Shown in pieces: positions 21,931 through 31,550 of a DNA stretch of 64,000 nucleotides (position 1 is the stretch's first letter; every line of letters begins with the position of its first letter). Source of the stretch: Flaccisagitta enflata (Eukaryota > Chaetognatha > Sagittoidea > Aphragmophora). The translations under genes were made by a program, and so were the position numbers. Location: contig OZ231126.1 in assembly GCA_965153355.1 (NCBI GenBank), positions 40,052,001-40,116,000 of the forward strand, written 5' to 3'. The notes under the pieces were generated by a model. That model searched no databases, was not told the origin of the DNA, and saw only the letters and a list, made by a program, of their open reading frames with translations.

Positions 21931-21939
21931 CGCAATGCC

Positions 21940-22917
21940 TGAAATAACTCTCTTTATCTTATCAAATGTTTTGGGGAATTAATTACCCATCCTACTTAAA
22001 AATGAAAAGATCGCGAGGAAAAGATTGGGGCAGTCACGATATTAAAGAGGGGAAAATTCCGTTCAAACAAAAGAGAATTAACCAAATCAAAATCTTATAC
22101 TTTAAAGTAGTTGACTCAAACTATGTCAACAAGGAAAAGATGAATGTAAGCATCGTAAACTTGAGGGTAGTTGCTGACGCAAACTCTTTGTCAACAAGAG
22201 AGAATGTACATGAAATCTTAACTTGCTTATTTTCATGAACGTAAGAAAAGCTTACAAGCATCATTAACTTCAAGGTGGTTGTTGATGCGCAAATCAACAA
22301 TGGAAAAAAGCAATCGCAAATTAAATGTAGAAAATTTAAGCACCTCTAACTTCATTGTGTAGTAGATGCAAAGAAAATGCTTGAAACTTAAAAATGGAAA
22401 AAGTAAGCGTCATTAATCGCAATATAATTGTTAACGCAAACAAAAACTTTTTCCCCTCCCACCCCCCACGTCCTTCATTCCATGTAAATCTAACCCAAAG
22501 AACCAATGCCCGACGGCGAGTTGCAGTTGGAGAGAGTAGGAAAAGGTCGTAGGAGCGGAGGTGTAGCAGAATCGTTGACGTGTAAACTCGTTCAAGAGCA
22601 GCGTGCAGGAGCGTCGAATTGTATCTTATCACAGGGGCTTATCACTGAAGCCATATTTCTTATCATAGAGGGCGGGCTCTTCCATCACTAGAGCAACTTT
22701 CATTGAGACTTGACGCACTTTTACCGTCGGCAAATTGAAAGAAGGAAAAATGCAAAATCAATGAGAGCATAAACTAACTGACGAGAAAGAGCTAAAAAGA
22801 GTGAGAGTATAAAGAGCAACAATGAAAATGTTATCACTAAAATGCCGTCTTCTCTTCGTCGAATTGAGCGAAGCTGCCTAAGATAAGCATTGAACTCATT
22901 CTCACTTTTTCTTCCCT
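21940..22917. other. Internal region of the nested element without gene
   Basis: AT-rich sequence with loosely repeated GTAAGC/CTTAAAGT words (22130-22420). It lies downstream of the long minus-strand frame and is probably its 3' untranslated part. Confidence 0.5.
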
Positions 22918-25656
22918 TCATGATGACGTAGCGTTGGTAACGTAATCGGAAGGCCCGTGACATCGTTGCGCGGGAAAAGGCTTGGGGTGGCGGCCGGGAA
23001 TCTTAGGGTGGCGGCCGGCCGGGAATCTGTGGTGGGCCGAATCTCTGGGTGGGCGGAATCCCAGGTGGCGGCCGGGAATCGGTAGCGGCCGAGAATAGAA
23101 GCGTAGCGGCCGAGAATATCGTAGCGTGGCGGCCGAGAATCGTGTGCGTAGCGGCCGAGAATATCGTAGCGTAGCGGCCGAGAATATCGTAGCGTAGCGG
23201 CCGAGAATATCGTAGCGTAGCGGCCGAGAATATCGTAGCGTAGCGGCCGAGAATATCGTAGCGTAGCGGCCGGGAATCTCGTGATTGTGGCCCGTAGAAG
23301 CATGGTTGTGGCCCGTAGAAGCGTGGTTGTGGCCCGTAGAAGCGTGGTTGATTTTCGAGTGGAGACGGAGAATTCTTTTCTTTCTTCTTTTCCTCCTTCT
23401 GGACTCGAACTCGTAGCGTCGAAGACGTGGCTTTATTCTTCGTCCTCTTACGAAGAAAAGTTGAGGGGGAAAAAATCTTTTCTTTTTCCGCTTTTTTGCC
23501 CTCGCGTAAATCTTCTCGTCGCAAAGTTCCCGACGAGTGGTCCCTCGGAAAAAAGGGAGAAAAGGAGAGGCTTTGTAGTTTCCAGATGACGACGGACTGC
23601 CGTCAGATGGATCCTTGCCGTCTGCAGATGAATCTTGGTAGTCTGCAGATGAATCTTGATAGACTGCAGATGAATCTTGGTGGTCTGCAGATGTTCGACG
23701 ATCGATAGAGGAAGCTTGGCAGTCTGTAGATGATGTCAACAGATGACTGACGGAGGCTTGGCAGTCTACAGATAACGACCGAAGATCGAAGGTGAAGGCC
23801 CGTTCATTCACAGATGATACTTGGTGGTCTTCAGATGATGACTGAAGATGAAAAGAAGAGACATGGATGTCTTCAGATGACGACGGGCAATCGTCAGATG
23901 ATTCTTGAGGGTCTGCAGACGATGACTGACGGTCGACAGAATAAGCTTGGCGGTCTGTAGATGTGGTCAACGGATGATTGACTGAAGAAGCTTGGTAGTC
24001 TACAGATGATGACCGACGATCGAAAGTTAAGGCTTGTTTGTCCACAGATGATACTTGGTGGTCTTCAGATGATGACTGAAGATGGAAAAAAGATATGTGG
24101 ATGTCTCCAGATGACGACGGGCGGCCGTCAGATGATTCTTGGTGGTCTGCAGATGATGACCGACGGTCGACAGAATAAACTTGGCGGTCTGTAGATAATG
24201 CCAATGGACGATTGACTGAAGAAGCTTGGTGGTCTACAGATGATGTCGACGGACGTAGACGGTCGATCAAAGAGGCTTGATACTCTGCAGATGTATCCGT
24301 AACAGATGTTGGCGGAATCGTAGCAGGTGCCGGTTGAATCTTGGCAGGTGCCGGCGTAATCTTGGCAGGTGCCGGCTGGATCTTGGCAGTTGCCGGCAAA
24401 TTTGTGAGAGATGCCGACAAATTCAAAAACGTAGATGAAGAAGATGAATCGTAAAGAGGAGGCTCGTCAGAATGATGAACAGGACGTGAAGGAAGAGAAA
24501 AGTTAGTGGCAGTGAGAGGATGATTTTCTTCGTTGATCGATGGACATGGGACTGGAGGCACTTCCGGTTGTGAGGCGGTTGTACTCTCTTTTACTCCAGA
24601 TCTTTCTTTTCCCTCTCTTTCCATCGCCAACATGAATTCGTTCATCTCCTCCTTTATCTTGATTATAATGTTGCCAATTTTCTCACTATCTCCGTCCATC
24701 ATGGCTTCGTAGATAGCGTCCAGTTCATTTTCTGTTGCCTCTTCCAATTCCACTTTTTTCATCGTAAAACGGAATTTCATTTCTTCATCCAATTTCATAA
24801 TTTCTTTTATTTTTCTTTCAAGTTTTTGCAACAACGACTCTTTTCTTTCTTGATCGTCGTCGTTGAGATTGGATTCCAAGTGAGTAGCAAGGAGATCCAA
24901 ATGAGGAGGAAGATGATGATTCTCCGTCGATGCCTTGTGCGCGACTCGGCAATCGACATCATCACCGCCTCCAACGCCGCCACCAAACTTGCCGCCTCCA
25001 CCATTGAGAACGCCGTCGCCGCCACTTTCTCTTGAATTGATGTCAACACCGCCTCCACTTTCATCCCCTTCTTGTCTGCTAATCTTCGTTGTGGCGTCAG
25101 ACTCTTGCTGGGCGCCGGAAGCAGGATTGAGGAAAAGCGTTGGCAAATACATCAAAAATGGCGACTGTCCATATATGAATAGGCGTGTCTCTTCCAGTAG
25201 GAGACGATAAGGCTCGATGATGACGTAGAAATATTCCCACAATTGGTAGGAAATGTCTTGTAATTTCAGCGTTACAACGGCATAGCTGACGGCGTTGTTA
25301 GCAGCACAGAATAGATCATAAATTTGTTGGGTAGTCTCCGCGGAACGCGTCGTAACGGAGATGAGAGAATCGTAGAGGTTTTGATAGATGACTGGAAGCT
25401 GGAGTCGATCCATCACTTGGAAGACGTAACTCTTGACGTCCATTATTGCGTCGGCGGGAATCGGTTCCGACGTTGAAATTCCGAGGACGTGTCTCTTGAC
25501 GTCCATCGTAACATCGCCACCAATGACGTCAGCGGGGCGCGGCGCCGACGAGGATGACGTTATGAGTTGAAGCTTGTGCCCGCTCGCTCCCTTTCTCCTA
25601 ACCGGAGTTACAGTGACGACGCAATTAACGGTCTGAAATAATTTATTAGCAATCAT
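22918..25656 (-). CDS. Main frame of the nested element, unrecognised repeat-rich protein (912 codons)
   Basis: I do not recognise this protein. The frame starts inside the right-hand LTR (about 27 codons) and crosses the LTR edge. About residues 60-175 look like a folded helical domain (MDVKSYVFQVMDRLQLPVIY; LWEYFYVIIEPYRLLLEETR). A Gly/Asp-rich linker follows, then a charged helix likely to form a coiled coil (about 270-360, LLQKLERKIKEIMKLDEEMK). Next comes a Ser-rich array (about 445-690) built on SSVD/RQASS-type words with a superimposed unit of about 78 residues. A very basic stretch (about 730-770), three GHNHAST repeats and a repeat of RYDILG/RYATIFSAATL words complete it. No zinc knuckle, protease or polymerase motif is present. 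It could be a divergent Gag-like or captured host protein. The C-terminal third may be only an open minisatellite. Confidence 0.55.
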   Translation of the reverse strand: MIANKLFQTVNCVVTVTPVRRKGASGHKLQLITSSSSAPRPADVIGGDVTMDVKRHVLGISTSEPIPADAIMDVKSYVFQVMDRLQLPVIYQNLYDSLISVTTRSAETTQQIYDLFCAANNAVSYAVVTLKLQDISYQLWEYFYVIIEPYRLLLEETRLFIYGQSPFLMYLPTLFLNPASGAQQESDATTKISRQEGDESGGGVDINSRESGGDGVLNGGGGKFGGGVGGGDDVDCRVAHKASTENHHLPPHLDLLATHLESNLNDDDQERKESLLQKLERKIKEIMKLDEEMKFRFTMKKVELEEATENELDAIYEAMMDGDSEKIGNIIIKIKEEMNEFMLAMEREGKERSGVKESTTASQPEVPPVPCPSINEENHPLTATNFSLPSRPVHHSDEPPLYDSSSSSTFLNLSASLTNLPATAKIQPAPAKITPAPAKIQPAPATIPPTSVTDTSAEYQASLIDRLRPSTSSVDHQASSVNRPLALSTDRQVYSVDRRSSSADHQESSDGRPSSSGDIHISFFHLQSSSEDHQVSSVDKQALTFDRRSSSVDYQASSVNHPLTTSTDRQAYSVDRQSSSADPQESSDDCPSSSEDIHVSSFHLQSSSEDHQVSSVNERAFTFDLRSLSVDCQASVSHLLTSSTDCQASSIDRRTSADHQDSSAVYQDSSADYQDSSADGKDPSDGSPSSSGNYKASPFLPFFRGTTRRELCDEKIYARAKKRKKKRFFPPQLFFVRGRRIKPRLRRYEFESRRRKRRKKRILRLHSKINHASTGHNHASTGHNHASTGHNHEIPGRYATIFSAATLRYSRPLRYDILGRYATIFSAATLRYSRPLRTRFSAATLRYSRPLRFYSRPLPIPGRHLGFRPPRDSAHHRFPAGRHPKIPGRHPKPFPAQRCHGPSDYVTNATSS
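23055..23280. repeat. 23-bp minisatellite (GTAGCGTAGCGGCCGAGAATATC)-like
   Basis: About ten GC-rich units containing AGCGGCCGAGAATATCG. The last six are nearly identical and the left ones degenerate. Confidence 0.9.
23284..23350. repeat. 21-bp tandem repeat, three copies
   Basis: Units read GTGGTTGTGGCCCGTAGAAGC. On the minus strand they encode the GHNHAST repeats. Confidence 0.9.
23590..24330. repeat. Coding minisatellite with a unit of about 234 bp
   Basis: CTTGGTGGTCTTCAGATGATG at 23820 recurs at 24054, and neighbouring words keep the same spacing (234 bp, 78 codons). Within the unit, CTGCAGATGA-like words recur every 30-45 bases. Spacings that are multiples of three keep the minus-strand frame open. 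Confidence 0.8.
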
Positions 25657-26093
25657 TAGTAATCAGTGGTAACTTAGGCAATGAGCAGTAATAATTAGTG
25701 GCAATCATAAGTACACCAATTTACATCTTTACAAGGCTTAGTACCTGAAACTTCAACTCATTTCGGCATTCAGGGAACCAGAGGGTAAGTAATGCTAATC
25801 AATTCATCATTAATCTGCAAAAGATGGAAAAAAAGTAACATTAGTAGGCTTATTTACTCCTAATCGCGAATAAACAATGAGAGCGAAGGAATAAAGACGA
25901 GCGAATGGACTAAACAGCAGGTAAACGCTCTTATAAGGAAATTCTCATGGCATGTATCATGAATCCCAGCTCAGCTTCCGTTCAATTCGAAGCGGTGAAC
26001 TACTAATAGAGGGCGTTGCTAAAAGGGTAAGTTTTAAGGGCAAAGTAAGGTCTTAAAACAAATGAACAGTGCTTGCTCACGCGAGCCCGCACA
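25575..26093 (-). repeat. LTR, right copy (5' LTR if minus-oriented)
   Basis: 519 bp, with no difference from the left copy found by eye. The long minus-strand frame starts in it. Confidence 0.9.
25633..25744 (-). other. Possible 112-nt intron in the LTR leader
   Basis: On the minus strand a donor-like CAG|GTACTA is followed, 112 nt later, by TTATTTCAG|ACC, with TACTAAT about 30 nt before the AG. If it is spliced, the ATG at 25656 is removed and translation would need another start. The same signals exist in the other LTR. Confidence 0.3.
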
Positions 26094-26098
26094 GCCTT
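26094..26098. other. Target-site duplication GCCTT, right copy
   Basis: Matches 20655-20659 next to the other LTR. Confidence 0.9.
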
Positions 26099-29000
26099 TC
26101 CTTCATGCGAAATTAATCGACAAGTCAGGAAATATGGCTAATTGTAAGGTCCTCTATGACTCCGGTAGCTCCTGTAGCATTGTGAGCAAAAACTATTTGG
26201 AGAAAAATAGCCTTATTTTTGATCCTATTGAATACAGTTCAACGCTTCAGGGCTTTCAAGGCTCAAAGATTCAGGCTCATGTAAAGGGAAAATTTTTGAT
26301 GGATGTAAAATCAGGATTGAACATTGAACTTGAGTTAATTGTTATTCATGAGAAAGCCCTGGCCTACGATGTTATTTTTGGTTTTAATGAAATATTGCAA
26401 AACAAGTTCTCATTGAATCATGAAAAAGATCCACCTTGTTTTCATCACAACGGAAAAGACATACCAATCTATCAAATGAAGGACAAATTTGATGAGGAAT
26501 ATGAGAATGAAGATGGCGTTCTAACAGTAGAACAGACAAAAGAGCAACAAACCATCTACTGCACCACGGGTATAACATTGATGGGAAGTGACGTTTATTT
26601 TCTGCCAGTTCAAATTACGTCCGATGCTGCTGGCTTGTATGAGGTCAGTTTGGATGAAGAATTAAGCTCTAAAGGACTCAAGCTTGAAGGGCCATCTAAG
26701 GTGGCATTCATCAAATCAGGTCGAAATAAAAACCTGATTTCTGGCGTTTTACATGTCAGGTTTGATCGGAAAAAGAATGTGATGCTCAGCTTACCTGTTT
26801 TAAGTTGCGTGGGGGTGTGCCAATGGGCTGAAGACAACAACTTAAAAATTCAGGTGGAAAGTGCCAACTTTGCTGAAGTAAAAGTAAAGGAAGAAAAAAA
26901 TCGAATCTACATTCACCCTGTCAAGATCATTCCAACAAAAAAGCAATTAAAAGCAGTGAAATTAGCCCAAGAAAAGAGAAAATCTAAGTGGACTGTTGAA
27001 CTTTTAAAACATGAGTCTCAAGAATGGCTTTCCAACGTGCCTGAGAGATATAAAGGTGATGTTCTAAGTTTGTTACAAGAATATGCTACGGTTCTCTTAC
27101 ATGATTTTTCTGATCTAGAACACGGTGTGATTGACTTTGAACTAAGAGGCACAATTCCAAAAGATCTATTTATAGCCTGTCACTACAGATCACCTCCACT
27201 TATAATGAAAAATCTATATGCACGAATGCAAACATACATGATGGAGATTGGACTAGCAGAACCATGTTTAAGACCAGCTGTAGTTAATCCGTATCAATTA
27301 GTGGTTAAGAAAAACTGCAAATTACCGACTGATCAAGAAAGTCTTAACAAGCTATCAAATCAAGACCTGGTTTCCCAATTTAGAATTGTTCAAGACTGCT
27401 CTGCAGTAAACACATTCTGTGTTGGAGGATCTGCTGGATATGTAGTTGGGATCTCCGAGCTTATAAATGAAGTAAGAGAAAATTCTCTTGTGTCCTTGTG
27501 GGACTTGTCAAATTCATTCCACCAAATAAATCTTTCGAGTCAATTGGATGAAAATGGAAGATGTCTAAAAGACTTATTTGCATGTTATTGTTATGCACAA
27601 GGTCAATACATGAGAGCCAATAAAATGGTTCAAGGCTTTACGGCAGCCTCAGATTTGGCATCTTTAATTTTCAAGGACATTGAAGAACCCATAAGCTCAG
27701 TGCCACTAAATTGCAGTGTGGAGGAATACAAGAAACATGTTGAAAGCTACGACAATGGAGATTTAATCACCTGCACAGACCCATTGTACTCAGGTCAGAT
27801 CCATTCATATATAGATGATGCCATTTCTCAGACACCGGGAATCTATGGTGAATTGAGTACTTACAATCTAAAAAAGTCTTCTTTCTACAAAGTCCCAAAA
27901 ACACAGATGGATCACTTGGTCTATCTCCATCTCAATGTGCTTGCCAAGATTTTTACAAATCTAGAAAAACACAATCTTTTGATTCAACCATCAAAAATGG
28001 CTTTGCTGACGCAAAATTCATTCACTTTTTTAGGACTAAAGTTTCTGAGAGTAAACGGAATGCTTCAAGTTACTATGCCTGACAAAAAAATCAAGGCCTT
28101 GCTCGACTTTGAACCCCCAAAGTCAATTTTGGAAGCTCATAAGCTAATTGGCTTTATATCATTCTTTGCCATACTATTGGAAAATAGCAAAGTGCTACTT
28201 GAGCCAATTCTACGCCTAATTAGAAAAGGGACCAAGTTTCAATGGGGAGAATATGAACAAAAGTGCCTAGATCTGATTAAAGAAAAGTTGACAGCAAGTG
28301 TGTTAGAAGGATATTGTCGTTTGACTGATTCTAATACCTTCTATGAGTGTCACATATATGTGGACTGGTCTAAATTAGCGTCCTGTGCTAGTGCCATAGT
28401 TTATATCAAAAGCTACAAGGACCAAACTCTGAAACTCGCTATGTTTTGGTCACGCCTACTTAGTGCTACCTTTTCCAAGCGTGCGCCATACATTTGTGAG
28501 GCTGCGGCTATTGCACTTTTCCTCGTTTCAAACAAGGCATTGCTTGGAGGAAGATGTTTAAATACATATTGTGATAATCTAGTAGCTTGCTACCTGCTCA
28601 GAAAAGGAGTGGGAAATGTCGACTCCTTCTCTGATGGAGTAACTCATCGCTTGTTGCTCTCAATCGCGAATATACCCGCAAAATTTGTCTATACACCAAC
28701 GTCAAATAATCCTAGTGATTATTTGTCAAGATACAGTGGTGATAGAGCTGATGAAGCAGATGAATTGTGTCTTGAAAGCACAAGTGTTTCTGATCTGACG
28801 CTTATGGATTCGAAAACTTTCAAGCCTCAAGAAACACTAGATTCATATCTTGAGAATAGCAAGAAAAATGTGGAAAAAATGAGGCAGCTTGCTTCCACAC
28901 ATTGGGACATTAATCTAGTCAAAAAGAGATTCAAGAATACACACATATTCAGTGATAATGTTCATCACAATGATGATGTGATCGCCATCTGTCAAAATAA

Positions 29001-29808
29001 GGAAGTTCCTGACGTCCTCAATGTAGAGAGCCCCTCTGATGTCATGGCAACAGACATCAAAACTTGGATTCAACCAGACACGTCAGATCATACATTTACA
29101 TTAATTGAGAAGCCCTACGTGAATGTATGTGCAGACTTATTTCAAAAAGAACACACAGATACTCAATATGAGAATTTCTTTAAATCATCTAATGGAGGAG
29201 ATCTCATTGATTTGTTGGTGAGAGAATCAAAGTTGAACCCATATACAGAAAAGTTCATGAAAGAACTAAGAGACGACAGTCATTTCATTGCATCCAACAG
29301 AATGCTATCAGCCCATACTTTCAACTCACAAGAAGGTATTATTGATAATGAACTATATAGCGATCGTGTTCATTTGTCTTTGACTCTTCAAGAAATGTTT
29401 GTCATCAGCGACACTAATAAACAAAAGGGGATCGACCTGGATGCGGCGCCGATCTTCTCATCCATAAAAGAGATCAAACACAGTGTTGCCAAGTACGAGT
29501 TGAGTGCACAAGCTAAGTCACGATTCAGCTACTTTTCTGAAATCCAAAACAGATCTTTGGATATATCCTTAATGAAGGATTATTTGCAAGGCATGGCTAA
29601 TGAAGAAAGAATGGAGCTAAGAAAGAAAGGATCTGCCTTGTTCCGTTTCATGTTCAACAACAAAGATGCAATTTTTGAGGAAAATGGCTTATTGTTTCTG
29701 ATAAAAATACCCAAGTCAGGAGAACATCACTCATTTGCATTACTGATGGAAAAAGTTGACGGAGAGCGCCAGATGATTAAAATCCATGCAAAATCCCACA
29801 GAAAATAA
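26099..29808 (+). CDS. pol: Ty3/gypsy-like Pol: protease, reverse transcriptase, RNase H
   Basis: This is the enzyme part of the older retroelement, in the same frame as gag. In order: an aspartic protease with YDSGSS (catalytic Asp at 26158); reverse transcriptase with FRIVQDCSAVN, LWDLSNSFHQINLSS (first catalytic Asp) and YIDD at 27808-27819; the thumb/connection with FLGLKF and PPKSILEAHKLIGFISFF; and RNase H with all four expected acidic residues, in YVDW (28363), CEAAA, YCDN and NPSDYLSR. The last is the Ty3/gypsy form of the RNase H end. About 400 residues between RNase H and the integrase finger are unassigned. The frame stops at TAA 29806-29808, between the His pair and Cys pair of the integrase zinc finger. 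No other stop or frameshift is seen, so this copy decayed little before or after the nested insertion. Confidence 0.9.
29806..29808 (+). other. In-frame TAA splitting the integrase zinc finger
   Basis: Upstream, IKIHAKSHRK supplies the His pair. Downstream, CNKCTQC supplies the Cys pair. The frame is the same on both sides. A readthrough site is unlikely in the middle of a domain, so this is most simply an inactivating mutation. Confidence 0.8.
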
Positions 29809-31362
29809 ATGTATGTTTATGCAGTTTTCAGCAAAAGATTCTTTTGCATAAATGCTCTTAGCTTGGCCATATCAGTATGCAACAAATGCACTCAGTGCGC
29901 ACAGATGGAATATCGAAAAAAATTAAAATGTGAGAGAATTAACTACACTGGCCGTGATTCAGTAATTTGCTGCGATCATAAAGGACCATGTTATGACAAA
30001 GGTGGAAAGCCTGGATACATTTTAGCTATAACTGAGCTAAAATTCAAGCTCTGCAATTTCACATTTGTGAAGACTACATCAGCTACTGAGACAGCAGAGG
30101 CTATCTTCAGCAACTACTTTGTGAATTACGGTGCAAACTGCACCATAGTTACAGACCGCTCAACTGCATTTGTCAATGAGCTAAGCAAATGTTTATACAA
30201 ATTGGGTTCAATTTCCCATAGAGTGGTATCTGCTTACCATCCTCAAGCAAGCTTGGCTGAATCAATCAGTGTCAGACCATTCAGCAAAAGTCTAAGAAGT
30301 GTCATGTTTGGAAGAGATGCTTCAGAAATAAAAAGAAATGTAAAATATTGCCAGTTCATTGTAAACAATCTAACCATACATGAACTAGGTAAAACTCCTT
30401 TTGAACTACTTACTGGATCCACAAACAGCTTTTATCACCCCATTTTGGAATTGAAGGATCAAACACTGGATTATCCATCCTTTTTGAAGAAAAAGATTGA
30501 GTTTCTTCAACAAATAACTGACTTCTATTTGAATAAGTACGATTTGTATCTTTCACAAAAACGTCCATGCAATCATACTGTGTCCTCACTAGGACTGGAA
30601 GTTGGCCAGAAAGTGTGGGTGAGAATTTTCAAATATGGAAAAAATCTCAAATATCTGAAAAGTATTCTGCCTAAAGCAAAACTAGCTGAAATTACACATA
30701 TCAATGGAGCTACATCTCTCATCCTCAGAGATGAAGAAACTGGAAGGGTAATTTCAAGACATCTTAGTGATGTATTCTTGGTGGAATTTACTGGCAATTT
30801 CTCTTACTTATATAAAGATTCTTTAACTAGTCAAAAGGAAGAATATCTAGAGATTGAAGAGAGCCCAATAATTGACTCCAGAGGTGCTGACTTGATACTA
30901 CTGGAAAATCAGAAAAGACTAAACAGGTCATCGCCAAGTCAAATTCAAGCAGAAGCTATTTCGCCAGATGGCGCAAAAACGATCTCGCCAGATGGCGCCA
31001 AAACGATTTCGCCAGATGGCGTTACGAAAAAAAGAGCATCGGCGATAGGTGGCGCTGTGAGCAATGGCGCTGGTTCTATGATACCAATAATTGGTGAGAC
31101 TGAACAAAATTCGCCCCTGGCTGATAACGCAGCTGAGAACACGCGGCTAGGTGGCAAAAACAAAAGTAAAACGCCCTCAGATGGCGCTAAACACGAAATC
31201 GATTTGCCTAACTCGAAATTACGGTCTAGAAAGGACTCTCAACGCAAATCAAGAATTGTGACGTCATCCTCCAGTGACAAGGAAAGTTCAGATGAGGAAA
31301 TACGCGATCACGGAAGCAGAATGAAACTGAGGCCCAGGAGGCATATTAATTATAAAGTGTAA
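29809..31362 (+). CDS. Ty3/gypsy-like integrase, downstream of the in-frame stop
   Basis: This encodes most of the integrase that would insert the element's cDNA into host DNA. CNKCTQC completes the zinc finger. The catalytic triad lies in CCDHKGP (29974), VTDRSTAF (30154) and HPQASLAES (30259). The second and third acids are separated by 34 residues instead of the usual 35, as if one codon in the HPQ loop were lost. A C-terminal module follows (GLEVGQKVWVRIFKYGKNLK to RHLSDVFLVEF), similar to the GPY/F region of gypsy integrases, and no chromodomain is seen. The tail is disordered, with three ISPDGAKT/V repeats of 24 bases (30958-31025) and acidic/basic patches. It starts at an ATG directly after the stop, but independent translation is doubtful. 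Confidence 0.85.
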   Translation: MYVYAVFSKRFFCINALSLAISVCNKCTQCAQMEYRKKLKCERINYTGRDSVICCDHKGPCYDKGGKPGYILAITELKFKLCNFTFVKTTSATETAEAIFSNYFVNYGANCTIVTDRSTAFVNELSKCLYKLGSISHRVVSAYHPQASLAESISVRPFSKSLRSVMFGRDASEIKRNVKYCQFIVNNLTIHELGKTPFELLTGSTNSFYHPILELKDQTLDYPSFLKKKIEFLQQITDFYLNKYDLYLSQKRPCNHTVSSLGLEVGQKVWVRIFKYGKNLKYLKSILPKAKLAEITHINGATSLILRDEETGRVISRHLSDVFLVEFTGNFSYLYKDSLTSQKEEYLEIEESPIIDSRGADLILLENQKRLNRSSPSQIQAEAISPDGAKTISPDGAKTISPDGVTKKRASAIGGAVSNGAGSMIPIIGETEQNSPLADNAAENTRLGGKNKSKTPSDGAKHEIDLPNSKLRSRKDSQRKSRIVTSSSSDKESSDEEIRDHGSRMKLRPRRHINYKV

Positions 31363-31382
31363 AGTCTTAATACGTAGTGAAG

Positions 31383-31388
31383 GGGGCA
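31383..31388 (+). promoter_or_regulatory. Purine tract after integrase (GAAGGGGG)
   Basis: GTGAAGGGGG lies about 17 bases after the stop, where the polypurine tract of an LTR element is expected. No LTR of normal length follows, only the hairpin below. Confidence 0.35.
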
Positions 31389-31389
31389 T

Positions 31390-31527
31390 AGTGCATACTG
31401 TTGTAAATAAAACTATACAGCATAAATAAAATTCAAATCGTTTTTTGTTTATTGTCTTAAAACAATAAACAAAAAACGATTTGAATTTTATTTATGCTAT
31501 ATAGTTTTATTTACAACAGTATGCACT
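31390..31527. repeat. Near-perfect 66-bp inverted repeat (hairpin) ending the retroelement
   Basis: The arms 31390-31455 and 31462-31527 are complementary with a single mismatch and enclose CTTAAA. The left arm starts AGTGCATACTGTTGTAAATA and holds two AATAAA words. It lies at the end of the gag-pol unit, where the 3' LTR should be. It may be an LTR tip copied in inverted orientation, or the terminal structure of an unusual element. Confidence 0.85.
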
Positions 31528-31550
31528 AGAAGGTCACTAGGGCATCTGGG

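Larger units (their letters stand above)
20660..26093 (-). mobile_element. Nested LTR retroelement, 5434 bp, non-autonomous
   Basis: Two 519-bp direct repeats that I read as identical start TGTG and end CACA. They are flanked by GCCTT duplications and inserted in gag-pol of an older element. Orientation is probably minus: a G-rich polypurine tract (AGGTGGGGGG, minus strand, 21179-21188) abuts the 21178 LTR edge, and TATAAG precedes AATAAA in that direction within the LTR. No tRNA-complementary primer site was recognised next to either LTR. There is no reverse transcriptase, protease or integrase inside, so it must rely on enzymes made elsewhere. Identical LTRs imply a recent insertion. Confidence 0.9.

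Noticed and set aside
21119-21935. Minus-strand frames up to 249 aa with FHAFKFGLLLS repeats
   Set aside because: They arise from a 28-bp minisatellite with no stop in any minus register. Three overlapping registers are equally open.
23003-23589. Plus and minus frames over the GTAGCGGCCGAG minisatellite apart from the 912-codon frame
   Set aside because: Alternative registers of the same tandem repeats. Only the long minus frame has non-repetitive coding-like sequence attached.
31390-31527. Hairpin interpreted as a complete short LTR
   Set aside because: It is an inverted, not direct, repeat and no second copy is present upstream of gag.
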